Origin: Azospirillum thermophilum
GTDB taxonomy: Bacteria > Pseudomonadota > Alphaproteobacteria > Azospirillales > Azospirillaceae
Length of the DNA stretch: 64,000 nt
Assembly: GCF_003130795.1 (NCBI RefSeq)
Contig: NZ_CP029354.1
Location: forward strand, 496,001 to 560,000
Direction of reading: 5' to 3'
The position numbers and the translations under genes were made by a program. This document shows positions 26,793-36,038 of the stretch, piece after piece. The notes beneath the pieces are model-generated. The model was not told where the DNA came from. It made no database searches and was given only the letters and a program-made list of their open reading frames with translations. Position 1 is the stretch's first letter, and the number at the start of each line of letters is the position of its first letter.

Positions 26793-29410
26793 TCAGGCGA
26801 CGCCGAAGTGCCGTTCCATTTCACGGCGCAGCACGCCGGGCGGCACCGGCTTGTGCAGCACGGGCAGCCGCTGCGCCGCCGCGTCGTGCAGCGCCTCGCC
26901 GCCGGTCTCCCCGGTGATGATCAGCGCCGGAACGTCGGCGCCGACGATCTCGCGGATCGAGCGGACGGCCTCGGTCCCGACCCTGCCCTCGCGCAGCCGG
27001 TAGTCGCACAGGATCAGATCCGGCTGCCGGCCGAGGCGCCGCAGCCCGTCCACGGCGTCCGCCGAGGACTGGGCCGCCAGCACCTCCAGCCCCCAGGAGC
27101 GCAGCATGGCCTCCAGCGCCCTCAGCACGACGACGTCGTCATCCACCAGGACGACGAAGCGGCCGGACGGGCCCGCCGGCACCTCCTCGCCGGCCGCTCC
27201 GCCGGCCGCCCCGTGGTTGTCGTTGGCCCGCACGGAGTCGAAGGCGATGGGCAGCAGGATGACGAACTCGGTGCCGATGCCGGGCTGCGAGCGGACCTCG
27301 ACCGGATGATCGAGCAGGATGGACAGGCGGCGGACGATCGCCAGCCCGAGGCCCAGGCCCTTGGTCCGGTCGCGCTCGGGATTGTCGACCTGATGGAACT
27401 CCTCGAAAACCAGTCCCAGATGGTCTTCCGGAATGCCGATCCCGGTGTCGCGCACGGTGATCCGGACGCGGTCCCCCGCTTCCTGGCAGTCGATGGAGAT
27501 CTCGCCGCTGCGGGTGTATTTGACCGCGTTGTCGATGAGGTTGCGCAGCATCTGCGACAGCAGCACGGGGTCCGTCCGGACGGGAAGGGGGCAGCCCGCC
27601 GCCCGCCATCCGATCCCCTTGGCCGCCGCCGCCGCGGCATAGCCGGCCTCGATGTCGGCCAGCACGTCGTTGAGGACGGTCGGCTGCATCAGGGGATGCA
27701 CGGCCCCGGCGTCCAGCCGCGACACGTCGAGCAGGCGGTTGAGCAGCTCGGTCAGGACGTTCAGGCCCTGCTGGACATGGTCCAGCGCGTCGAGGCCGTC
27801 GTTCGACACGTGGCGGCGCAGGATTTCCATGAACAGGTACGTCGCCTGGAGCGGCTGGCGCAGGTCGTGGCTGGCCGCCGCCAGGAACTTCGATTTCGAC
27901 AGGTTCGCGCGCTCGGCCTCGGACTTCGCGCGGTGGAGGCTGTCCTCGGCCTGGCGGCGGCTGGTGATGTCCCGCATGATGCCGGTGAAGCGGCGCTCGC
28001 CCGCGACCGTCCATTCGGCGATCGAGAGTTCCAGCGGGAACACCGATCCGTCCTTGCGCCGGCCCAGGACCTCCCGCCCGATGCCGATGATCCGCCGCTC
28101 GCCCGTCCTCAGGTAATGGCCGAGATACTCGTCGTGCCGGGACCGGTCCGGGTCCGGCATCAGCATGCGGACGTTGCGGCCGGCCATCTCCTCGACGGTA
28201 TAGCCGAACAGCCGCTCCGCCGCCGGATTGACCGCCTGGATCACCCCCGGTCGTTGATGATCACGAAGGCGTCCACCGCGGTATCGACGATGGAGCGCAG
28301 GCGCGCCTCGCTCAGCCGCAGGGCGGTCTCGGCCTCCTTGCGGATGCGCGCCTCGGTCTCCAGATCCTCGGCCAGGGCGTCGAAGGCCTGGCCGACGGCG
28401 ATCATCTCCGTGCTGCCGCCGGTCAGGCCGGCCCGCGCCGAATGGTCGCCGCGGCGCCATCTTGCGGTCGCGGCCACCAGGGCGGCCACCGGTTCGGCGA
28501 TCTGGCGCTGCATGTCCCGCCAGACCAGCAGGAGGCCGGCGACGGCCAAGATGGCCGTCAGCACCGCAAAGCGGATGGCGGCCTCGTCGACCGGAGCCAG
28601 CACCGCCTCCTCGTCGAGGCCGACGGCCACGAACAGCCCCTCCGCGCCACTGGCCAGCGGGACGTATCCGAACAGCCGCCTCACCCCGTCGAGGCCGGCC
28701 AGCTCCGTGGTCCCGGCCTCCGCCGCGCGGATCATCGCGATGTAGTGGTCGGGAAGGCGGGTTCCGACCAGCCCCGGGCTCTCCGGCAGGCGGGCGAGCA
28801 GGACCCCGTCGCCGTCCGCGATGTCGACCACCGCGTCGTTGGGCAGGGGACGGGTTCTCAGGAACTCGGACAGCCACCCCAGCGAGAGATAGGCGGTCAC
28901 CAGCCCCGGGCGCCCGTCCGTTCCCTCATAGCGGATGGCGAACGGCAGGGCGGGCTCTCCGGTCGTCCGCACCCGGATGTAGGCCCCGACCGTGAAGTCG
29001 CCCGACTGCAGGGCCGCCCGCACATGAGGACGGTCCGCGATGCTGATCCCCACCGAAGCGGCGTCCGTCGCGCACCGGATGACGCCGTCAGCGTCGGTCG
29101 CCTGGATCTGCAGATAGCCGGGGAATCCCCGCTTGGCCTGCGTCAGGACCGTCTGGCATGCCGCGAAGTTGCCGCTGCGGATGATCGGCAGGGTCCTCAG
29201 GATGCCGAGCGCCTGCTCGGCTCCCTGGATGATCTGATCCTGCGCGGCGTCGATCAGAGTGGCCAGGTTCAGGACCTGCTGCCGCACCTCCTTCACCCGG
29301 ATCTGGCGGATGGAAACCTGGTTGTAGGTTTCCATGGCGGCGATCGGCACCATGGCCAGGATCACGAACAGCATAAGACGCCGCGTCAAGCTCATGCCGC
29401 CCACCGCCAT
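26793..29410 (-). pseudogene. Membrane hybrid histidine kinase, frame broken by one base
   Basis: Read through one frame change, this gives a sensor of about 872 residues: membrane helix (about 11-29), extracytoplasmic Cache-like domain (about 35-265), second helix (AVLTAILAVAGLLLVW), HAMP, PAS, HisKA with AAASHDLRQPLQ, HATPase (DTGIGIPEDHL, GLGLGLAIV) and a receiver (acceptor Asp in LILCDYRLREG). The frame changes inside the PAS domain at the C5 run 28244-28248. A sixth base would restore INDRGVIQAVNPAAERLFGY, the normal PAS sequence. Kinase and receiver parts are paralogous to those of the kinase at 2244-4334. Start may be 29410 or 29395. A homopolymer sequencing error is a strong alternative to true inactivation. 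Confidence 0.85.
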
Positions 29411-29612
29411 TCTCCCGCACCGAAAGGGGGAGCTTCCAAGCCAACAATGGTGTCCTCTTACTAGGCTTTAGTCTAGAGAGATGAGCAGCACCATACAAAA
29501 TAGTTGCGCCGATGGAGACGATTTCAAAGATCTAGGCCCGCTCCGCTTCATGCCCGCGGCTATGGACTTTCCCGGAAAGGCGGACGGCTCTGCCGCCGGG
29601 GGCAAATGCGGA

Positions 29613-29643
29613 GGGCGGGAGCGTCCTCCGTCCGCTCCCGCCC
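29613..29643 (-). terminator. Hairpin after the catalase gene
   Basis: A perfect 11-bp inverted repeat, GGGCGGGAGCG (29613-29623) and CGCTCCCGCCC (29633-29643) with a 9-base loop, lies about 45 bases past the catalase stop on the minus strand. There is no good T-run after it, so termination strength is uncertain. Confidence 0.4.
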
Positions 29644-29688
29644 CCGCTTCCGTCTCCCGTGCCTTTTCCGGCCGCCCCGCGGCCGCCG

Positions 29689-31137
29689 CTACCCGGCGGC
29701 GACCGCCGCCACGCCCAGCCGCCGGGCGACGCCGGCGCCGTAGCGCTCGTCGGCCGCATGGAAATGCGCGAGCTGGCGCTGCCGGATGGCCGCCGGCGCG
29801 TTGCGCAGGGAGCCTGCGATGTTGTCCATCAGCCGCTCCTGCGCCTCGGTCCCGATCAGGCGGAACAGGGCGCCGGCCTGGGCATAGTCGTCGTTGCCCG
29901 CGCGGTGGTCGTAGCGGGCGGCGTCGCCGCCGATGCGCAGCGGGGGTTCCGCCGCCGCCGGGGTCTCGGTCGGCCCGCCGAAGCTGTTGGGCTCGTAGTT
30001 CGGCCCGCCGCCGCCGTTGCCGTCGAAGCGCATCGCCCCGTCGCGCTGGTAGGTGTGGACCGGGCAGCCGTGCGGCCGGTTGACCGGCAGCAGGCCGTAG
30101 TTGCCGCCCAGCCGGTAGCGGTGCGCGTCGGCATAGGCGAACAGGCGGCCCTGCAGCATCTTGTCCGGGCTGAAGGAGATGCCGGGCACCACGCTGGCCG
30201 GGCTGAAGGCGGCCTGCTCCACCTCGGCGAAGAAGTTCTCCGGGTTGCGGTTCAGCATCATCTCGCCGATCTCGATCAGCGGATAGTCGCCGTGCGGCCA
30301 CACCTTGGTCAGGTCGAAAGGGTTCAGGTGGTAGGCGTCGGCCTCCAGCTCCGGCATGATCTGGACGGAGACGGTCCAGGCCGGGAAATCGCCGTCGGCG
30401 ATCGCGGCGTAGAGGTCGCGGGTGGCGTGGTCCGGGTCGATGCCGGCCATCCGCACCGCCTGCTCCGCCGTGAAGTTCCCGATCCCCTGGCGGGTCTTGA
30501 AGTGGTACTTGACCCAGAAGCGCTCGCCGGCCGCGTTGATCCACGAGAAGGTGTGGCTGCCGAACCCGTCCATGTGGCGGTAGCTGCGCGGCGTGCCGCG
30601 GTCGCTGAACAGGATGGTCAGCTGGTGCATCGTCTCCGGCGACAGCGAGAAGAAGTCCCACATGGCGGTGGGGTCCTTCAGGTTGGTCGCGGGATTGCGC
30701 TTCTGCGTGTGGATGAAGTCGGGGAACTTCAGCGGGTCGCGCAGGAAGAACACCGGCGTGTTGTTGCCGACGAGGTCGTAGTTGCCCTCCTCCGTGTAGA
30801 ACTTGACGGCGAAGCCGCGCGGGTCGCGCTCGGCGTCGGCCGAGCCCTTCTCGCCGCCGACGGTGGAGAAGCGGACGAACACCTCGGTCTCCTTGCCGAC
30901 CGCCGACAGGAAGGCGGCGCGGGTGTAGGGCGTGACGTCGCGGGTGACGCGGAACACGCCGTAGGCCCCGGCCCCCTTGGCATGGACCACCCGCTCCGGG
31001 ATCCGCTCGCGGTTGAAGTGGGCCAGCTTCTCGATCAGATGGAAGTCCTGCAGGAGGACGGGGCCGCGCGGCCCGGCGGTCAGGGAGTTCTGGTTGTCGG
31101 CGACGGGCTGGCCGAAACTGGTCGTCAGGCCGGTCAT
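29689..31137 (-). CDS. katA: Monofunctional heme catalase
   Basis: This 482-residue small-subunit catalase converts hydrogen peroxide to water and oxygen. The distal His lies in [15 protein letters not shown], the distal Asn in [13 protein letters not shown], and the proximal heme-ligand Tyr in [34 protein letters not shown] is the usual catalase stretch. ATG 31137 has AGGAG about 6 bases upstream; an in-frame upstream extension to 31218 lacks similarity. It is divergent from oxyR, which almost certainly controls it. Confidence 0.95.
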   Translation of the reverse strand: MTGLTTSFGQPVADNQNSLTAGPRGPVLLQDFHLIEKLAHFNRERIPERVVHAKGAGAYGVFRVTRDVTPYTRAAFLSAVGKETEVFVRFSTVGGEKGSADAERDPRGFAVKFYTEEGNYDLVGNNTPVFFLRDPLKFPDFIHTQKRNPATNLKDPTAMWDFFSLSPETMHQLTILFSDRGTPRSYRHMDGFGSHTFSWINAAGERFWVKYHFKTRQGIGNFTAEQAVRMAGIDPDHATRDLYAAIADGDFPAWTVSVQIMPELEADAYHLNPFDLTKVWPHGDYPLIEIGEMMLNRNPENFFAEVEQAAFSPASVVPGISFSPDKMLQGRLFAYADAHRYRLGGNYGLLPVNRPHGCPVHTYQRDGAMRFDGNGGGGPNYEPNSFGGPTETPAAAEPPLRIGGDAARYDHRAGNDDYAQAGALFRLIGTEAQERLMDNIAGSLRNAPAAIRQRQLAHFHAADERYGAGVARRLGVAAVAAG

Positions 31138-31234
31138 GGGGCTCTCCTTGTCTTCGATCTGCTGTCGTTGTTCGCTGCCCCTGGTTATCCGCCGGCGATG
31201 GCGATATATCAAAGACATGGTTCCACATGATCCG

Positions 31235-31249
31235 ATAGACGATCCCTAT
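31235..31249. promoter_or_regulatory. Candidate OxyR site ATAG-N7-CTAT
   Basis: ATAG at 31235-31238 and CTAT at 31246-31249 with a 7-bp spacer match one dimer half of the OxyR consensus. The second ATAG-N7-CTAT expected 7 bp away is poorly conserved. It overlaps the oxyR start codon, consistent with autoregulation and with control of divergent katA. Confidence 0.45.
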
Positions 31250-32225
31250 GAATCTGGCCGGCCTTTCCCTGCGTGACCTGGACTATGTCGTGGCGGTGGC
31301 GGATCTGCGCCATTTCGGCAAGGCGGCGGAGCGCTGCGCCGTCAGCCAGCCCTCGCTCAGCGCCCAGGTGCGCAAGCTGGAGGACCAGCTCGGCCTCACC
31401 CTGTTCGAGCGGACGAGCCGCCGCGTCCTGCTGACGGCGGAGGGGGAACCGGTGATCCGTCAGGCCCGCGTGGTGCTGGAGGAGGCGCGGCGCCTGCTGA
31501 CGCTCGCCCGCGGCGGCGGCTGTCCGCTCGGCGGGCGGCTGACGCTGGCGGCCATCCAGACCCTCGGCCCCTACCTGTTCCCGCATTCCCTGCCGCCGCT
31601 GCGCGCCGCCTATCCCGACCTCGCCCTCACCCTGGCGGAGGGGCGCACCGAAGGGCTGCTGGAGGAGCTGCGGGAGGGCCGGGTGGATGCGGTGCTGCTC
31701 TCCCTGCCGGTCGTCGGGGACGGTCTGGCGGCCGAGCCGCTGTTCACCGAGCCCTTCCTGCTCGCCCACCCCGCCGGCCACCGGCTGGCGGCGGTGCCGT
31801 CGCTGGGGGTGGAGGACCTCGACCCGGCCGACCTGATCCTGCTGGAGGAAGGCCACTGCCTGCGCGATCAGGCGCTCGCCGCCTGCGGCCTGCAGGCCCG
31901 CGGCGGGCGTCACGCCACCGGGCTGGAGACGCTGCGCCACATGGTGGCGGCGGGGGCCGGCTGCACGCTGATGCCGCTGCTGGCGACCGGCGACGCCCAG
32001 CGCTTCGGCGGCCTGCTCGGCTACCGCCCCTTCGACCGCGGCGAGCCCGGCCGCGTCGTCGGCCTCGTCTGGCGGGCGAGCGACCCGCGCTCGGACGAGT
32101 TGCGCCGGATGGCGGCGCTGCTCCGCCGGCATGCGCCTCCCGGAACACGGATGGCCACAGCGGAAGCGGCCGAAGCGGAGATGACCGAAGCGGAGATGAC
32201 CGGCCCCCGTCCGGCCGGCGCCTGA
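31248..32225 (+). CDS. oxyR: Hydrogen peroxide-sensing regulator OxyR
   Basis: This 325-residue LysR-family regulator has an N-terminal helix-turn-helix (about 8-65, KAAERCAVSQPSLSAQVRKL) and a periplasmic-binding-like sensor domain. Cys204 and Cys213 in EEGHCLRDQALAACG have the same spacing as Cys199 and Cys208 of E. coli OxyR, which form a disulfide on oxidation. The C-terminal tail has a short EAEMTEAEMT duplication. It is divergent from catalase with a 110-bp gap. Confidence 0.93.
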   Translation: MNLAGLSLRDLDYVVAVADLRHFGKAAERCAVSQPSLSAQVRKLEDQLGLTLFERTSRRVLLTAEGEPVIRQARVVLEEARRLLTLARGGGCPLGGRLTLAAIQTLGPYLFPHSLPPLRAAYPDLALTLAEGRTEGLLEELREGRVDAVLLSLPVVGDGLAAEPLFTEPFLLAHPAGHRLAAVPSLGVEDLDPADLILLEEGHCLRDQALAACGLQARGGRHATGLETLRHMVAAGAGCTLMPLLATGDAQRFGGLLGYRPFDRGEPGRVVGLVWRASDPRSDELRRMAALLRRHAPPGTRMATAEAAEAEMTEAEMTGPRPAGA

Positions 32226-32334
32226 TGGCCGGGTTTTCCATTTCTGGAAAACCCTCTTGCGGGGTTCTCGCTTTTTGCCGCCATTTCCGGGGGATAGATC
32301 TGGCGCCACGGAATTCGGCAAACGGAGGACCATC

Positions 32335-33321
32335 ATGGCGCGGAAACGGCAACTCGGCCCGTCGCTCGGCGTATCGCCCATCGGGTTCGGCTGCATGGGC
32401 ATGTCCGACTTCTACGGCAACCACGACGACGGCCAGTCGGCCGCGGTGCTGGAGATGGCGGTGGAACATGGGGTGGACCTGTTCGACACCGCCGACACCT
32501 ACGGCTTCGGCCACAACGAGACCCTGCTCGCCCCGCTGCTCGCCCGGCACCGCGGCCTCAAGGTCTCGACCAAGTTCGGCATCGTCCGGCAGCCGGGCGC
32601 CTACGAGCGGCGGATCGACAACAGCCCGGCCTATATCCGGCAGGCCTGCGAGGCGTCGCTGCGCCGGCTGGGCGTCGAGGCCATCGACCTCTACCTCGTC
32701 CACCGGCTGGAGGCGGAGCGCCCGGTGGAGGAGACGGTCGGCACGCTCGCCGAACTGGTGCGCGAGGGGAAGATCCGGACCATCGGCCTGTGCGAAGCCT
32801 CTGCCGCCACCATCCGGCGCGCCCATGCCGTGCATCCGCTGGCGGCGGTGCAGAGCGAATATTCGCTGTGGACCCGCGATCCGGAGGCCGACGGCGTGCT
32901 CGACGCCTGCCGGGAGCTCGGCATCGGCTTCATGGCCTATTCGCCGATCGGCCGCGGCTTCCTGTCCGGCGCGCTGACCGACGGCGGCCAACTGGAGGAA
33001 GGCGACATGCGCCGCGCCCTGCCCCGCTTCTCCGGCGACAATCTGGCGCGCAACCGGGCGCTGGTCGAGCGGCTCGCCGCCTTCGCCGCGCGCAAGGGCT
33101 GCACGCCGGCCCAGCTCTCGCTGGCCTGGCTGCTGCACCGCGAGCCCTTCGTCGTGCCGATCCCCGGCATGCGCCGCGCCCCGCACCTCGTCGAGAATCT
33201 GGCGGCGGCCGGGGTCACCCTGACGGCGGCGGACATGGCGTGGCTGGACGAGACGCTGCCCGTGGGGGCGGCGGCCGGCGAGCGCTACACGGCGGAGGGC
33301 ATGAAGGGCGTCGGCATCTGA
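32335..33321 (+). CDS. Aldo/keto reductase
   Basis: This 328-residue NADPH-dependent oxidoreductase has the AKR TIM-barrel fold. Catalytic residues are visible: Asp in FDTADTYGFG with its Tyr, Lys in VSTKFGIV, and His in LYLVHRLEAE (usually LHR). The cofactor-binding IPGMRRAPHLVENL is near the C-terminus. It resembles the YajO/IolS-like general AKR group, and the substrate is not known. ATG 32335 has CGGAGGA upstream. It follows oxyR on the same strand and could detoxify carbonyls made during oxidative stress. Confidence 0.9.
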   Translation: MARKRQLGPSLGVSPIGFGCMGMSDFYGNHDDGQSAAVLEMAVEHGVDLFDTADTYGFGHNETLLAPLLARHRGLKVSTKFGIVRQPGAYERRIDNSPAYIRQACEASLRRLGVEAIDLYLVHRLEAERPVEETVGTLAELVREGKIRTIGLCEASAATIRRAHAVHPLAAVQSEYSLWTRDPEADGVLDACRELGIGFMAYSPIGRGFLSGALTDGGQLEEGDMRRALPRFSGDNLARNRALVERLAAFAARKGCTPAQLSLAWLLHREPFVVPIPGMRRAPHLVENLAAAGVTLTAADMAWLDETLPVGAAAGERYTAEGMKGVGI

Positions 33322-33746
33322 CGGCGGCGGCGGGGGTCGAAGGGAGCGGAGGGGGCCGGCGGGGCTGTTGGATTTTTCCAACGCTGTTGCCGTGGCCCCG
33401 CCCCGCGGTTAGGCTGGAACGGTCGCCGGCCGAACCATGCCTGCCGCCGGTCGATCGCCTCCCTGCCCTTCACCCTCCCAGCCCTTCATTGTGCATCCCC
33501 CGCACAACGGCAGCCTGCGAACGGTCGCGGCAACCCGTTGAACCGAAAGGACAAATCGCAGACTCACCCATTGTGCGGCGGAAACACGCTGCACAACGCG
33601 CACAAGGATGCCCGGAAGAACGCCCGGCAGCAGGTCCCGGCGGGCAGGTCCCGATCCCGGGTCCGGCGCGGCGCAGGCTTCCCTGGCGCCGGGGAAAGCA
33701 GGATGATGGACGCGGAGTCCCCGAACGGAAGACGGCGCCGCCCGGC
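33322..33746. promoter_or_regulatory. 425-bp gap with TTGTGC/GCACAA repeat cluster
   Basis: This gap between the aldo/keto reductase and the LysR gene has no supported gene. It contains two inverted-repeat pairs of the same hexamer: TTGTGC 33489-33494 with GCACAA 33502-33507 (7-bp spacer), and TTGTGC 33571-33576 with GCACAA 33591-33596 (14-bp spacer), plus a further GCACAA at 33600-33605. The last copy is about 140 bp before the LysR start. This looks like an operator array for the LysR protein or another dimeric regulator. Confidence 0.5.
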
Positions 33747-34664
33747 ATGCTCGACTGGAACGATCTGCGCTATTTCCTCAGCATCGCCCGGACCGGCAGC
33801 CTGACCGCCGCGGCGGCGGAGCTGCGGGTCAGCCCCTCCACCGCCGGCCGGCGGATCGAAAGCCTGGAGCAGGCGCTGGCCGTCACCCTCTTCGCCCGCC
33901 ACCAGACCGGCTACTTCCTGACCGACGCCGGCCGGGCGCTGCTGACGCGGGCGGAGGCGGTGGCGGACGGGGTGGCGGCCCTGCAGCGCAGCGCCACCGG
34001 GCTCGACGGCGACCTCGCCGGGACGGTGCGGCTGGCGACCGCCGAGACGCTGGCCAACAGCATCCTCGTTCCCGCCCTGCCCGCCTTCCGGGCGGAGCAC
34101 CCGCGGCTGGCCCTGGAGCTGGTGACGGGGATCACGACCATCGGGCTGTCGCGGCGCGAGGCCGACCTCGCCCTGCGGCTCGTCCGGCCGGAGGAGCAGA
34201 CCCTGCACCTGCGCCGGCTCTGCCGGCAGGGCTACGGGCTCTACGGGGCGGCCGGCTATCTGGAGGCGCGGCCCTGGCGCGGCGTCGAGCGGCTGGCCGA
34301 CCATGCGCTGGTCGGCTGGGAGGAGCGCTTCTCCCACCTGCCGGCCGCCCGCTGGCTGGCCGGCGCGATGGCGGGCGGAATGGCGGGCGGACCGCAGGAC
34401 GGGGCACCCTGGCTGCGCACCACCAGCCTGTCGGCGCAGGCCGCCGCCGCGGCGGCCGGGCTGGGGCTGGCGGTGCTGCCCTGCTTCCTCGGCGACGGGG
34501 AGCCGGGGCTGCGCCGCCTCCTGGGACCGCGGGAGGTCTTCGCCGAGGATCTCTGGCTCGTCCTGCATGGCGACCTCGCCCACTCCGCCCGCGTGCGGAC
34601 GGTGGCGGAGTTCGTCGCCGACACGGTGCTGTCCCGGCGCGCCCTGCTGGAAGGCGACGGCTGA
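33747..34664 (+). CDS. LysR-family transcriptional regulator
   Basis: This 305-residue regulator has an N-terminal helix-turn-helix (LRYFLSIARTGSLTAAAAEL then RVSPSTAGRRIESLE) and a LysR substrate-binding domain (about 90-300). The SPSTAGRRI recognition helix and the overall layout are typical of the CrgA-like subgroup that often controls nearby oxidoreductases. ATG 33747 has no strong ribosome site. The aldo/keto reductase on the same strand and the repeat cluster upstream are plausible targets. It converges on the ligase gene with a 10-bp gap. Confidence 0.85.
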   Translation: MLDWNDLRYFLSIARTGSLTAAAAELRVSPSTAGRRIESLEQALAVTLFARHQTGYFLTDAGRALLTRAEAVADGVAALQRSATGLDGDLAGTVRLATAETLANSILVPALPAFRAEHPRLALELVTGITTIGLSRREADLALRLVRPEEQTLHLRRLCRQGYGLYGAAGYLEARPWRGVERLADHALVGWEERFSHLPAARWLAGAMAGGMAGGPQDGAPWLRTTSLSAQAAAAAAGLGLAVLPCFLGDGEPGLRRLLGPREVFAEDLWLVLHGDLAHSARVRTVAEFVADTVLSRRALLEGDG

Positions 34665-34674
34665 CCGGCGGGCG

Positions 34675-36021
34675 TCAGCGGCGGCGGCCGGCCCCGGCGA
34701 TGCGGCCGGGCGGCGGCGCGGCCTCCTGCCGATTCTGGGATGGCCGATCCGGCACGGGCCGCTCCGGCAGGGACCGGCCCGGCAGAGGTCCCAGCACCGG
34801 GGCCATCGCCATCCCCATCACCAGATAGAAGGGGATGGACTGGAAGGGCGTCTCGAAATAGTTGCTGAAGAAGGAGATCGCGATCCCCGCCACCCAGTAC
34901 AGCATCCCGAAGGGCTGGCCCGACCGCCGGTAGGACCGCCATTGCAGGGCGAGGATGGAGAGCTGGAAGAAGGCGAACAGCAGGACGCCGACCCAGCCGG
35001 TATAGCCGAGCGCGTAATAGAAGACGTTGTGCGGCGTTCGGACATTCTCATGCTCCTGCCCGGCCCGCACGCTGGGCGGGGCGAGGCTGAACAGGTCGAA
35101 GCCGTAGCCGTGGCCGAACAGCTCGAGCTGCGGGTCGGAGTTGGCGGCGGCCCAGATCGTCTCCCACCAGGCCTGGCGCCACTTCAGCGTCCCGCCGTCC
35201 TCGGCGGCATAGGGGCTGAACTCGGAGGCCAGCTTCTCGTCGAAGGGGGCGACGGCCCGGCTGATGATGCTGGAGACCGAGACCTCGCCGCGGCCGGCGA
35301 TCTGGACGCCCGACAGCTCGACGAGGCCGAGCAGCGCCAGCCCCGCCGCCCCCAGTCCCAGCACCCGGCCGATCCGGCCGGTCAGCAGCGCCCACAGCAG
35401 GATCGCCAGCCCCAGCCCCAGCCACTCCGCCCGGACCGAGTTGCCGAGCAAAACGACGATGTTGAGGAGCAGCAGATGCCAGACGCGCTCCAGCCGCGGT
35501 TCGAAGCAGACCAGGCCGAGCACCGCGGCGGCCGAGGCGTTGGCCTGGCTGAAGACGCGGACGTTCTCCGTCCCCGGCAGGAAGATCCCGACGTCCTTCA
35601 GCGCCACCAGATAGAGCAGCCCGTACACCCCGTTGACCCAGGCGATGGCGCGCAGCGTGCGGGACAGCAGGGTCGGGTCGTCCCGCCCCGCCCACAGGCC
35701 GAAATAGAGATAGAAGCTGTAGTAGTTGAAGACGAAATACTTGATGACGTCGAAGCCCGAGCCGGCGAACAGCCCGCGCACCGCCTGCAGCACGCCGCAG
35801 ATCAGGAACAGGTACTGCGCCAGCGACAGCATGGCCAGCGGCGACGGGCGCAGCAGCGAGGCCGCCCACACGCCGATCGCCGCCTGCGGCTTCGCCAGGA
35901 TGAAGGCGCCGAGCGCCAGTTCGCCGATGAACAGCTTGGCCTGCGGGATGCCGAGATAGGCGAAGGTCCGCCCCAGGCAGAAATAGCCGACGGTCAGGAA
36001 GCCGACGAACCGCCCCCACAT
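34675..36021 (-). CDS. O-antigen ligase/polymerase (Wzy/WaaL-like) membrane protein
   Basis: This 448-residue polytopic membrane protein has about ten helices and a large periplasmic loop (about 235-330) between the later helices, the layout of the Wzy_C/O-antigen ligase superfamily. Arginine- and histidine-containing segments such as NVRTPHNVFYYALGYTGW, with the PHN element common to this family, support the call. It likely polymerises or ligates EPS repeat units at the periplasmic face. ATG 36021 follows GGGGGAGCG. It sits 17 bases after the beta-sandwich gene. The basic, Pro-rich C-terminal tail is probably disordered. Confidence 0.82.
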   Translation of the reverse strand: MWGRFVGFLTVGYFCLGRTFAYLGIPQAKLFIGELALGAFILAKPQAAIGVWAASLLRPSPLAMLSLAQYLFLICGVLQAVRGLFAGSGFDVIKYFVFNYYSFYLYFGLWAGRDDPTLLSRTLRAIAWVNGVYGLLYLVALKDVGIFLPGTENVRVFSQANASAAAVLGLVCFEPRLERVWHLLLLNIVVLLGNSVRAEWLGLGLAILLWALLTGRIGRVLGLGAAGLALLGLVELSGVQIAGRGEVSVSSIISRAVAPFDEKLASEFSPYAAEDGGTLKWRQAWWETIWAAANSDPQLELFGHGYGFDLFSLAPPSVRAGQEHENVRTPHNVFYYALGYTGWVGVLLFAFFQLSILALQWRSYRRSGQPFGMLYWVAGIAISFFSNYFETPFQSIPFYLVMGMAMAPVLGPLPGRSLPERPVPDRPSQNRQEAAPPPGRIAGAGRRR

Positions 36022-36038
36022 CGCTCCCCCCGCATCGC

